Shown here: piece after piece, positions 37,001-50,024 of the stretch
How the letters are laid out: each line of letters begins with the position of its first letter
Position numbering within the stretch: the stretch's first letter is position 1
Origin: Xanthostigma xanthostigma
Lineage: Eukaryota; Arthropoda; Insecta; Raphidioptera; Raphidiidae
Length of the DNA: 64,000 nucleotides
Reading direction: 5' to 3'
NCBI GenBank assembly: GCA_963575645.1
Contig: OY754464.1
Coordinates: forward strand, 69,352,948-69,416,947
Translations under genes and position numbers: made by a program
Notes under the pieces: model-generated
Told to the model about the DNA's origin: nothing
The model's database searches: none
The model's input: the letters and a program-made list of their open reading frames with translations, nothing else

Positions 37001-38514
37001 CAAGCGCAGAACTGTATCTCTTCTGGTTTCGAAGTTATGAGCATTTAAAGTTTGAAAATTTCAAACTCGATTATCTCCGAAACTAGACAAGATACAGAGC
37101 TGCGCCTGTGCTCATTGGATTCAGCGTGACAAAATCTACCGGGTAACATTAATATCGACCCGTTCTGGGAGACTTCGATTTTGAAAATTTTTACAGGGGG
37201 GGGCCGACGATTATTTTTTCATTTTAAAAAAAGTGCAGTATCGACCGGAAATTTATATAATATATGGTTGAAAATGACTTGGTCCTATGCAAAAAATCAT
37301 GCTGAATCGAATGAGCGTATCTAGAAGTCTGTAGCTATTGTAGTTTTCAAGTTATAGCGTTTTTAATTTTTTCAAGAAAAATTTATAAAAACGCGTCTAA
37401 CTCCTGAACCAAAGGAGATACAGAGTTGCGGGTGGTCTCATTGGATTCAGCGTGATTTTTTGCATAAGTACACATAATATTAACCGCATCGGAAGGCTCT
37501 TAGTGCTTCAAAAAGCCGCCGATTTGCGAAAACATCGAAAAACTTCAATTTTTTCAATTTTTTGGAAAATATAAAAGTGTCACGGATATGCCTGAATTTA
37601 CTTGACCTTATAGAAAAAAGTGCGCTGAATCCAATGAGCACAAGCGCAGAACTGTATCTCTTCTGGTTTCGAAGTTATGAGCATTTAAAGTTTGAAAATT
37701 TCAAACTCGATTATCTCCGAAACTAGACAAGATACAGAGCTGCGCCTGTGCTCATTGGATTCAGCGTGACAAAATCTACCGGGTAACATTAATATCGACC
37801 CGTTCTGAGAGACTTCGATTTTGAAAATTTTTTAGGGGGGGGCCGACGATTATTTTTTCATTTTAAAAAAAGTGCAGTATCGACCGGAAATTTATATAAT
37901 ATATGGTTGAAAATGACTTGGTCCTATGCAAAAAATCATGCTGAATCGAATGAGCGTATCTAGAAGTCTGTAGCTATTGTAGTTTTCAAGTTATAGCGTT
38001 TTTAATTTTTTCAAGAAAAATTTATAAAAACGCGTCTAACTCCTGAACCAAAGGAGATACAGAGTTGCGGGTGGTCTCATTGGATTCAGCGTGATTTTTT
38101 GCATAAGTACACATAATACTAACCGCATCGGAAGGCTCTTAGTGCTTCAAAAAGCCGCCGATTTGCGAAAACATCGAAAAACTTCAATTTTTTCAATTTT
38201 TTGGAAAATATAAAAGTGTCACGGATATGCCTGAATTTACTTGACCTTATAGAAAAAAGTGCGCTGAATCGAATGAGCACAAGCGCAGAACTGTATCTCT
38301 TCTGGTTTCGAAGTTATGAGCATTTAAAGTTTGAAAATTTCAAACTCGATTATCTCCGAAACTAGACAAGATACAGAGCTGCGCCTGTGCTCATTGGATT
38401 CAGCGTGACAAAATCTACCGGGTAACATTAATATCGACCCGTTCTGGGAGACTTCGATTTTGAAAATTTTTACAGGGGGGGGCCGACGATTATTTTTTCA
38501 TTTTAAAAAAAGTG
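34036..38514 (+). repeat. Seven-unit higher-order repeat, copy B (4,479 bp)
   Basis: Directly adjacent copy of 29557-34035 with the same length and the same ordered marks, including the CCAATGAG / TTCTGAGAG / TTTTTTAGGGG unit (about 37630-37840) and AATACTAACC (about 38116). Private change: GAATTAGCAC near 35715. The close match indicates a recent tandem duplication of a seven-unit block. Confidence 0.85.
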
Positions 38515-41500
38515 CAGTATCGACCGGAAATTTATATAATATATGGTTGAAAATGACTTGGTCCTATGCAAAAAATCATGCTGAATCGAATGAGCGTATC
38601 TAGAAGTCTGTAGCTATTGTAGTTTTCAAGTTATAGCGTTTTTAATTTTTTCAAGAAAAATTTATAAAAACGCGTCTAACTCCTGAACCAAAGGAGATAC
38701 AGAGTTGCGGGTGGTCTCATTGGATTCAGCGTGATATTTTGCATAAGTACACATAATACTAACCGCATCGGAAGGCTCTTAGTGCTTCAAAAAGCCGCCG
38801 ATTTGCGAAAACATCGAAAAACTTCAATTTTTTCAATTTTTTGGAAAATATAAAAGTGTCACGGATATGCCTGAATTTACTTGACCTTATAGAAAAAAGT
38901 GCGCTGAATCGAATGAGCACAAGCGCAGAACTGTATCTCTTCTGGTTTCGAAGTTATGAGCATTTAAAGTTTGAAAATTTCAAACTCGATTATCTCCGAA
39001 ACTAGACAAGATACAGAGCTGCGCCTGTGCTCATTGGATTCAGCGTGACAAAATCTACCGGGTAACATTAATATCGACCCGTTCTGGGAGACTTCGATTT
39101 TGAAAATTTTTACAGGGGGGGGCCGACGATTATTTTTTCATTTTAAAAAAAGTGCAGTATCGACCGGAAATTTATATAATATATGGTTGAAAATGACTTG
39201 GTCCTATGCAAAAAATCATGCTGAATCGAATGAGCGTATCTAGAAGTCTGTAGCTATTGTATTTTTTAAGTTATAGCGTTTTTAATTTTTTCAAGAAAAA
39301 TTTATAAAAACGCGTCTAACTCCTGAACCAAAGGAGATACAGAGTTGCGGGTGGTCTCATTGGATTCAGCGTGATTTTTTGCATAAGTGCACATAATACT
39401 AACCGCATCGGAAGGCTCTTAGTGCTTCAAAAAGCCGCCGATTTGCGAAAACATCAAAAAACTTAAATTTTTTCATTTTTTTGGAAAATATAAAAGTGTC
39501 ACGGATATGCCTGAATTTACTTGACCTTATAGAAAAAAGTGCGCTGAATCGAATGAGCACAAGCGCAGAACTGTATCTCTTCTGGTTTCGAAGTTATGAG
39601 CATTTAAAGTTTGAAAATTTCAAACTCGATTATCTCCGAAACTAGACAAGATACAGAGCTGCGCCTGTGCTCATTGGATTCAGCGTGACAAAATCTACCG
39701 GGTAACATTAATATCGACCCGTTCTGGGAGACTTCGATTTTGAAAATTTTTACAGGGGGGGGCCGACGATTATTTTTTCATTTTAAAAAAAGTGCAGTAT
39801 CGACCGGAAATTTATATAATATATGGTTGAAAATGACTTGGTCCTATGCAAAAAATCATGCTGAATCGAATGAGCGTATCTAGAAGTCTGTAGCTATTGT
39901 AGTTTTCAAGTTATAGCGTTTTTAATTTTTTCAAGAAAAATTTATAAAAACGCGTCTAACTCCTGAACCAAAGGAGATACAGAGTTGCGGGTGGTCTCAT
40001 TGGATTCAGCGTGATTTTTTGCATAAGTACACATAATATTAACCGCATCGGAAGGCTCTTAGTGCTTCAAAAAGCCGCCGATTTGCGAAAACATCAAAAA
40101 ACTTAAATTTTTTCATTTTTTTGGAAAATATAAAAGTGTCACGGATATGCCTGAATTTACTTGACCTTATAGAAAAAAGTGCGCTGAATCGAATGAGCAC
40201 AAGCGCAGAACTGTATCTCTTCTGGTTTCGAAGTTATGAGCATTTAAAGTTTGAAAATTACAAACTCGATTATCTCCGAAACTAGACAAGATACAGAGCT
40301 GCGCCTGTGCTCATTGGATTCAGCGTGACAAAATCTACCGGGTAACATTAATATCGACCCGTTCTGGGAGACTTCGATTTTGAAAATTTTTACAGGGGGG
40401 GGGCCGACGATTATTTTTTCATTTTAAAAAAAGTGCAGTATCGACCGGAAATTTATATAATATATGGTTGAAAATGACTTGGTCCTATGCAAAAAATCAT
40501 GCTGAATCGAATGAGCGTATCTAGAAGTCTGTAGCTATTGTAGTTTTCAAGTTATAGCGTTTTTAATTTTTTCAAGAAAAATTTATAAAAACGCGTCTAA
40601 CTCCTGAACCAAACGAGATACAGAGTTGCGGGTGGTCTCATTGGATTCAGCGTGATATTTTGCATAAGTACACATAATACTAACCGCATCGGAAGGCTCT
40701 TAGTGCTTCAAAAAGCCGCCGATTTGCGAAAACATCGAAAAACTTCAATTTTTTCAATTTTTTGGAAAATATAAAAGTGTCACGGATATGCCTGAATTTA
40801 CTTGACCTTATAGAAAAAAGTGCGCTGAATCGAATGAGAACTGTATCTCTTCTGGTTTAGAAGTTATGAGCATTTAAAGTTTGAAAATTTCAAACTCGAT
40901 TATCTCCGAAACTAGACAAGATACAGAGCTGCGCCTGTGCTCATTGGATTCAGCGTGACAAAATCTACCGGGTAACATTAATATCGACCCGTTCTGGGAG
41001 ACTTCGATTTTGAAAATTTTTACAGGGGGGGGCCGACGATTATTTTTTCATTTTAAAAAAAGTGCAGTATCGACCGGAAATTTATATAATATATGGTTGA
41101 AAATGACTTGGTCCTATGCAAAAAATCATGCTGAATCGAATGAGCGTATCTAGAAGTCTGTAGCTATTGTAGTTTTCAAGTTATAGCGTTTTTAATGTTT
41201 TCAAGAAAAATTTATAAAAACGCGTCTAACTCCTGAACCAAAGGAGATACAGAGTTGCGGGTGGTCTCATTGGATTCAGCGTGATTTTTTGCATAAGTAC
41301 ACATAATATTAACCGCATCGGAAGGCTCTTAGTGCTTCAAAAAGCCGCCGATTTGCGAAAACATCAAAAAACTTAAATTTTTTCATTTTTTTGGAAAATA
41401 TAAAAGTGTCACGGATATGCCTGAATTTACTTGACCTTATAGAAAAAAGTGCGCTGAATCGAATGAGCACAAGCGCAGAACTGTATCTCTTCTGGTTTCG

Positions 41501-41704
41501 AAGTTATGAGCATTTAAAGTTTGAAAATTTCAAACTCGATTATCTCCGAAACTAGACAAGATACAGAGCTGCGCCTGTGCTCATTGGATTCAGCGTGACA
41601 AAATCTACCGGGTAACATTAATATCGACCCGTTCTGGGAGAATTCGATTTTGAAAATTTTTACAGGGGGGGGCCGACGATTATTTTTTCATTTTAAAAAA
41701 AGTG

Positions 41705-43624
41705 CAGTATCGACCGGAAATTTATATAATATATGGTTGAAAATGACTTGGTCCTATGCAAAAAATCATGCTGAATCGAATGAGCGTATCTAGAAGTCTG
41801 TAGCTATTGTAGTTTTCAAGTTATAGCGTTTTTAATTTTTTCAAGAAAAATTTATAAAAACGCGTCTAACTCCTGAACCAAACGAGATACAGAGTTGCGG
41901 GTGGTCTCATTGGATTCAGCGTGATTTTTTGCATAAGTACACATAATATTAACCGCATCGGAATGCTCTTAGTGCTTCAAAAAGCCGCCGATTTGCGAAA
42001 ACATCGAAAAACTTCAATTTTTTCAATTTTTTGGAAAATATAAAAGTGTCACGGATATGCCTGAATTTACTTGACCTTATAGAAAAAAGTGCGCTGAATC
42101 GAATGAGCACAAGCGCAGAACTGTATCTCTTCTGGTTTCAAAGTTATTAGCATTTAAAGTTTGAAAATTTCAAACTCGATTATCTCCGAAACTAGACAAG
42201 ATACAGAGCTGCGCCTGTGCTCATTGGATTCAGCGTGACAAAATCTACCGGGTAACATTAATATCGACCCGTTCTGGGAGACTTCGATTTTGAAAATTTT
42301 TACAGGGGGGGGCCGACGATTATTTTTTCATTTTAAAAAAAGTGCAGTATCGACCGGAAATTTATATAATATATGGTTGAAAATGACTTGGTCCTATGCA
42401 AAAAATCATGCTGAATCGAATGAGCGTATCTAGAAGTCTGTAGCTATTGTAGTTTTCAAGTTATAGCGTTTTTAATTTTTTCAAGAAAAATTTATAAAAA
42501 CGCGTCTAACTCCTGAACCAAACGAGATACAGAGTTGCGGGTGGTCTCATTGGATTCAGCGTGATTTTTTGCATAAGCACACATAATATTAACCGCATCG
42601 GAAGGCTCTTAGTGCTTCAAAAAGCCGCCGATTTGCGAAAACATCGAAAAACTTCAATTTTTTCAATTTTTTGGAAAATATAAAAGTGTCACGGATATGC
42701 CTGAATTTACTTGACCTTATAGAAAAAAGTGCGCTAAATCGAATGAGCACAAGCGCAGAACTGTATCTCTTCTGGTTTCGAAGTTATGAGCATTTAAAGT
42801 TTGAAAATTTCAAACTCGATTATCTCCGAAACTAGACAAGATACAGAGCTGCGCCTGTGCTCATTGGATTCAGCGTGACAAAATCTACCGGGTAACATTA
42901 ATATCGACCCGTTCTGGGAGACTTCGATTTTGAAAATTTTTACAGGGGGGGGCCGACGATTATTTTTTCATTTTAAAAAAAGTGCAGTATCGACCGGAAA
43001 TTTATATAATATATGGTTGAAAATGACTTGGTCCTATGCAAAAAATCATGCTGAATCGAATGAGCGTATCTAGAAGTCTGTAGCTATTGTAGTTTTCAAG
43101 TTATAGCGTTTTTAATTTTTTCAAGAAAAATTTATAAAAACGCGTCTAACTCCTGAACCAAAGGAGATACAGAGTTGCGGGTGGTCTCATTGGATTCAGC
43201 GTGATTTTTTGCATAAGTACACATAATATTAACCGCATCGGAAGGCTCTTAGTGCTTCAAAAAGTCGCCGATTTGCGAAAACATCAAAAAACTTAAATTT
43301 TTTCATTTTTTTGGAAAATATAAAAGTGTCACGGATATGCCTGAATTTACTTGACCTTATAGAAAAAAGTGCGCTGAATCGAATGAGCACAAGCGCAGAA
43401 CTGTATCTCTTCTGGTTTCGAAGTTATGAGCATTTAAAGTTTGAAAATTTCAAACTCGATTATCTCCGAAACTAGACAAGATACAGAGCTGCGCCTGTGC
43501 TCATTGGATTCAGCGTGACAAAATCTACCGGGTAACATTAATATCGACCCGTTCTGGGAGAATTCGATTTTGAAAATTTTTACAGGGGGGGGCCGACGAT
43601 TATTTTTTCATTTTAAAAAAAGTG
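41705..43624 (+). repeat. Three-unit higher-order repeat, copy A (1,920 bp)
   Basis: Unit order: (AAACGAG, GGAATGCTC, TTTCAAAGTTATTAGC); (AAACGAG, ATAAGCACAC, GCGCTAAATCG); (AAAGTCGCC, zone 3 patch, GAGAATTCG). The same order follows immediately at 43625-45544. Confidence 0.8.
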
Positions 43625-45544
43625 CAGTATCGACCGGAAATTTATATAATATATGGTTGAAAATGACTTGGTCCTATGCAAAAAATCATGCTGAATCGAA
43701 TGAGCGTATCTAGAAGTCTGTAGCTATTGTAGTTTTCAAGTTATAGCGTTTTTAATTTTTTCAAGAAAAATTTATAAAAACGCGTCTAACTCCTGAACCA
43801 AACGAGATACAGAGTTGCGGGTGGTCTCATTGGATTCAGCGTGATTTTTTGCATAAGTACACATAATATTAACCGCATCGGAATGCTCTTAGTGCTTCAA
43901 AAAGCCGCCGATTTGCGAAAACATCGAAAAACTTCAATTTTTTCAATTTTTTGGAAAATATAAAAGTGTCACGGATATGCCTGAATTTACTTGACCTTAT
44001 AGAAAAAAGTGCGCTGAATCGAATGAGCACAAGCGCAGAACTGTATCTCTTCTGGTTTCAAAGTTATTAGCATTTAAAGTTTGAAAATTTCAAACTCGAT
44101 TATCTCCGAAACTAGACAAGATACAGAGCTGCGCCTGTGCTCATTGGATTCAGCGTGACAAAATCTACCGGGTAACATTAATATCGACCCGTTCTGGGAG
44201 ACTTCGATTTTGAAAATTTTTACAGGGGGGGGCCGACGATTATTTTTTCATTTTAAAAAAAGTGCAGTATCGACCGGAAATTTATATAATATATGGTTGA
44301 AAATGACTTGGTCCTATGCAAAAAATCATGCTGAATCGAATGAGCGTATCTAGAAGTCTGTAGCTATTGTAGTTTTCAAGTTATAGCGTTTTTAATTTTT
44401 TCAAGAAAAATTTATAAAAACGCGTCTAACTCCTGAACCAAACGAGATACAGAGTTGCGGGTGGTCTCATTGGATTCAGCGTGATTTTTTGCATAAGCAC
44501 ACATAATATTAACCGCATCGGAAGGCTCTTAGTGCTTCAAAAAGCCGCCGATTTGCGAAAACATCGAAAAACTTCAATTTTTTCAATTTTTTGGAAAATA
44601 TAAAAGTGTCACGGATATGCCTGAATTTACTTGACCTTATAGAAAAAAGTGCGCTAAATCGAATGAGCACAAGCGCAGAACTGTATCTCTTCTGGTTTCG
44701 AAGTTATGAGCATTTAAAGTTTGAAAATTACAAACTCGATTATCTCCGAAACTAGACAAGATACAGAGCTGCGCCTGTGCTCATTGGATTCAGCGTGACA
44801 AAATCTACCGGGTAACATTAATATCGACCCGTTCTGGGAGACTTCGATTTTGAAAATTTTTACAGGGGGGGGCCGACGATTATTTTTTCATTTTAAAAAA
44901 AGTGCAGTATCGACCGGAAATTTATATAATATATGGTTGAAAATGACTTGGTCCTATGCAAAAAATCATGCTGAATCGAATGAGCGTATCTAGAAGTCTG
45001 TAGCTATTGTAGTTTTCAAGTTATAGCGTTTTTAATTTTTTCAAGAAAAATTTATAAAAACGCGTCTAACTCCTGAACCAAAGGAGATACAGAGTTGCGG
45101 GTGGTCTCATTGGATTCAGCGTGATTTTTTGCATAAGTACACATAATATTAACCGCATCGGAAGGCTCTTAGTGCTTCAAAAAGTCGCCGATTTGCGAAA
45201 ACATCAAAAAACTTAAATTTTTTCATTTTTTTGGAAAATATAAAAGTGTCACGGATATGCCTGAATTTACTTGACCTTATAGAAAAAAGTGCGCTGAATC
45301 GAATGAGCACAAGCGCAGAACTGTATCTCTTCTGGTTTCGAAGTTATGAGCATTTAAAGTTTGAAAATTTCAAACTCGATTATCTCCGAAACTAGACAAG
45401 ATACAGAGCTGCGCCTGTGCTCATTGGATTCAGCGTGACAAAATCTACCGGGTAACATTAATATCGACCCGTTCTGGGAGAATTCGATTTTGAAAATTTT
45501 TACAGGGGGGGGCCGACGATTATTTTTTCATTTTAAAAAAAGTG
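43625..45544 (+). repeat. Three-unit higher-order repeat, copy B (1,920 bp)
   Basis: Adjacent copy of 41705-43624 with all the same marks; its middle unit additionally has GAAAATTACAAAC. The second and third units are then repeated once more at 45545-46824 as a two-unit copy, showing exchange in registers of three and two units. Confidence 0.8.
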
Positions 45545-48500
45545 CAGTATCGACCGGAAATTTATATAATATATGGTTGAAAATGACTTGGTCCTATGCA
45601 AAAAATCATGCTGAATCGAATGAGCGTATCTAGAAGTCTGTAGCTATTGTAGTTTTCAAGTTATAGCGTTTTTAATTTTTTCAAGAAAAATTTATAAAAA
45701 CGCGTCTAACTCCTGAACCAAACGAGATACAGAGTTGCGGGTGGTCTCATTGGATTCAGCGTGATTTTTTGCATAAGCACACATAATATTAACCGCATCG
45801 GAAGGCTCTTAGTGCTTCAAAAAGCCGCCGATTTGCGAAAACATCGAAAAACTTCAATTTTTTCAATTTTTTGGAAAATATAAAAGTGTCACGGATATGC
45901 CTGAATTTACTTGACCTTATAGAAAAAAGTGCGCTAAATCGAATGAGCACAAGCGCAGAACTGTATCTCTTCTGGTTTCGAAGTTATGAGCATTTAAAGT
46001 TTGAAAATTACAAACTCGATTATCTCCGAAACTAGACAAGATACAGAGCTGCGCCTGTGCTCATTGGATTCAGCGTGACAAAATCTACCGGGTAACATTA
46101 ATATCGACCCGTTCTGGGAGACTTCGATTTTGAAAATTTTTACAGGGGGGGGCCGACGATTATTTTTTCATTTTAAAAAAAGTGCAGTATCGACCGGAAA
46201 TTTATATAATATATGGTTGAAAATGACTTGGTCCTATGCAAAAAATCATGCTGAATCGAATGAGCGTATCTAGAAGTCTGTAGCTATTGTAGTTTTCAAG
46301 TTATAGCGTTTTTAATTTTTTCAAGAAAAATTTATAAAAACGCGTCTAACTCCTGAACCAAAGGAGATACAGAGTTGCGGGTGGTCTCATTGGATTCAGC
46401 GTGATTTTTTGCATAAGTACACATAATATTAACCGCATCGGAAGGCTCTTAGTGCTTCAAAAAGTCGCCGATTTGCGAAAACATCAAAAAACTTAAATTT
46501 TTTCATTTTTTTGGAAAATATAAAAGTGTCACGGATATGCCTGAATTTACTTGACCTTATAGAAAAAAGTGCGCTGAATCGAATGAGCACAAGCGCAGAA
46601 CTGTATCTCTTCTGGTTTCGAAGTTATGAGCATTTAAAGTTTGAAAATTTCAAACTCGATTATCTCCGAAACTAGACAAGATACAGAGCTGCGCCTGTGC
46701 TCATTGGATTCAGCGTGACAAAATCTACCGGGTAACATTAATATCGACCCGTTCTGGGAGAATTCGATTTTGAAAATTTTTACAGGGGGGGGCCGACGAT
46801 TATTTTTTCATTTTAAAAAAAGTGCAGTATCGACCGGAAATTTATATAATATATGGTTGAAAATGACTTGGTCCTATGCAAAAAATCATGCTGAATCGAA
46901 TGAGCGTATCTAGAAGTCTGTAGCTATTGTAGTTTTCAAGTTATAGCGTTTTTAATTTTTTCAAGAAAAATTTATAAAAACGCGTCTAACTCCTGAACCA
47001 AACGAGATACAGAGTTGCGGGTGGTCTCATTGGATTCAGCGTGATTTTTTGCATAAGTACACATAATATTAACCGCATCGGAATGCTCTTAGTGCTTCAA
47101 AAAGCCGCCGATTTGCGAAAACATCGAAAAACTTCAATTTTTTCAATTTTTTGGAAAATATAAAAGTGTCACGGATATGCCTGAATTTACTTGACCTTAT
47201 AGAAAAAAGTGCGCTGAATCGAATGAGCACAAGCGCAGAACTGTATCTCTTCTGGTTTCGAAGTTATGAGCATTTAAAGTTTGAAAATTTCAAACTCGAT
47301 TATCTCCGAAACTAGACAAGATACAGAGCTGCGCCTGTGCTCATTGGATTCAGCGTGACAAAATCTACCGGGTAACATTAATATCGACCCGTTCTGGGAG
47401 ACTTCGATTTTGAAAATTTTTACAGGGGGGGGCCGACGATTATTTTTTCATTTTAAAAAAAGTGCAGTATCGACCGGAAATTTATATAATATATGTTTGA
47501 AAATGACTTGGTCCTATGCAAAAAATCATGCTGAATCGAATGAGCGTATCTAGAAGTCTGTAGCTATTGTAGTTTTCAAGTTATAGCGTTTTTAATTTTT
47601 TCAAGAAAAATTTATAAAAACGCGTCTAACTCCTGAACCAAAGGAGATACAGAGTTGCGGGTGGTCTCATTGGATTCAGCGTGATTTTTTGCATAAGTAC
47701 ACATAATATTAACCGCATCGGAAGGCTCTTAGTGCTTCAAAAAGCCGCCGATTTGCAAAAACATCGAAAAACTTCAATTTTTTCAATTTTTTGGAAAATA
47801 TAAAAGTGTCACGGATATGCCTGAATTTACTTGACCTTATAGAAAAAAGTGCGCTGAATCGAATGAGCACAAGCGCAGAATTGTATCTCTTCTGGTTTCG
47901 AAGTTATGAGCATTTAAAGTTTGAAAATTTCAAACTCGATTATCTCCGAAACTAGACAAGATACAGAGCTGCGCCTGTGCTCATTGGATTCAGCGTGACA
48001 AAATCTACCGGGTAAAATTAATATCGACCCGTTCTGGGAGACTTCGATTTTGAAAATTTTTACAGGGGGGGGCCGACGATTATTTTTTCATTTTAAAAAA
48101 AGTGCAGTATCGACCGGAAATTTATATAATATATGGTTGAAAATGACTTGGTCCTATGCAAAAAATCATGCTGAATCGAATGAGCGTATCTAGAAGTCTG
48201 TAGCTATTGTAGTTTTCAAGTTATAGCGTTTTTAATGTTTTCAAGAAAAAATTATAAAAACGCGTCTAACTCCTGAACCAAAGGAGATACAGAGTTGCGG
48301 GTGGTCTCATTGGATTCAGCGTGATTTTTTGCATAGGTACACATAATATTAACCGCATCGGAAGGCTCTTAGTGCTTCAAAAAGCCGCCGATTTGCGAAA
48401 ACATCGAAAAACTTCAATTTTTTCAATTTTTTGGAAAATATAAAAGTGTCACGGATATGCCTGAATTTACTTGACCTTATAGAAAAAAGTGCGCTGAATC

Positions 48501-50024
48501 GAATGAGCACAAGCGCAGAACTGTATCTCTTCTGGTTTCGAAGTTATGAGCATTTAAAGTTTGAAAATTTCAAACTCGATTATCTCCGAAACTAGACAAG
48601 ATACAGAGCTGCGCCTGTGCTCATTGGATTCAGCGTGACAAAATCTACCGGGTAACATTAATATCGACCCGTTCTGGGAGACTTCGATTTTGAAAATTTT
48701 TACAGGGGGGGGCCGACGATTATTTTTTCATTTTAAAAAAAGTGCAGTATCGACCGGAAATTTATATAATATATGGTTGAAAATGACTTGGTCCTATGCA
48801 AAAAATCATGCTGAATCGAATGAGCGTATCTAGAAGTCTGTAGCTATTGTAGTTTTCAAGTTATAGCGTTTTTAATTTTTTCAAGAAAAATTTATAAAAA
48901 CGCGTCTAACTCCTGAACCAAAGGAGATACAGAGTTGCGGGTGGTCTCATTGGATTCAGCGTGATTTTTTGCATAAGTACACATAATATTAACCGCATCG
49001 GAAGGCTCTTAGTGCTTCAAAAAGCCGCCGATTTGCGAAAACATCGAAAAACTTCAATTTTTTCAATTTTTTGGAAAATATAAAAGTGTCACGGATATGC
49101 CTGAATTTACTTGACCTTATAGAAAAAAGTGCGCTGAATCGAATGAGCACAAGCGCAGAACTGTATCTCTTCTGGTTTCGAAGTTATGAGCATTTAAAGT
49201 TTGAAAATTTCAAACTCGATTATCTCCGAAACTAGACAAGATACAGAGCTGCGCCTGTGCTCATTGGATTCAGCGTGACAAAATCTACCGGGTAACATTA
49301 ATATCGACCCGTTCTGGGAGAATTCGATTTTGAAAATTTTTACAGGGGGGGGCCGACGATTATTTTTTCATTTTAAAAAAAGTGCAGTATCGACCGGAAA
49401 TTTATATAATATATGGTTGAAAATGACTTGGTCCTATGCAAAAAATCATGCTGAATCGAATGAGCGTATCTAGAAGTCTGTAGCTATTGTAGTTTTCAAG
49501 TTATAGCGTTTTTAATTTTTTCAAGAAAAATTTATAAAAACGCGTCTAACTCCTGAACCAAAGGAGATACAGAGTTGCGGGTGGTCTCATTGGATTCAGC
49601 GTGATTTTTTGCATAAGTACACATAATATTAACCGCATCGGAAGGCTCTTAGTGCTTCAAAAAGCCGCCGATTTGCGAAAACATCGAAAAACTTCAATTT
49701 TTTCAATTTTTTGGAAAATATAAAAGTGTCACGGATATGCCTGAATTTACTTGACCTTATAGAAAAAAGTGCGCTGAATCGAATGAGCACAAGCGCAGAA
49801 CTGTATCTCTTCTGGTTTCGAAGTTATGAGCATTTAAAGTTTGAAAATTTCAAACTCGATTATCTCCGAAACTAGACAAGATACAGAGCTGCGCCTGTGC
49901 TCATTGGATTCAGCGTGACAAAATCTACCGGGTAACATTAATATCGACCCGTTCTGGGAGACTTCGATTTTGAAAATTTTTACAGGGGGGGGCCGACGAT
50001 TATTTTTTCATTTTAAAAAAAGTG

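Larger units (their letters stand above)
19311..37235 (+). repeat. Array zone 2: middle subfamily
   Basis: Marked by ATTATTTCCG instead of ATTATCTCCG together with GAGCTTCGCCTG instead of GAGCTGCGCCTG. These first appear in the unit starting 19311; the TTCGCC change is last seen in the unit starting 35956. Canonical units are interspersed. Within the zone, units alternate between AGTGCTTC and AGTGTTTC in repeating orders that define higher-order blocks. Confidence 0.7.
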
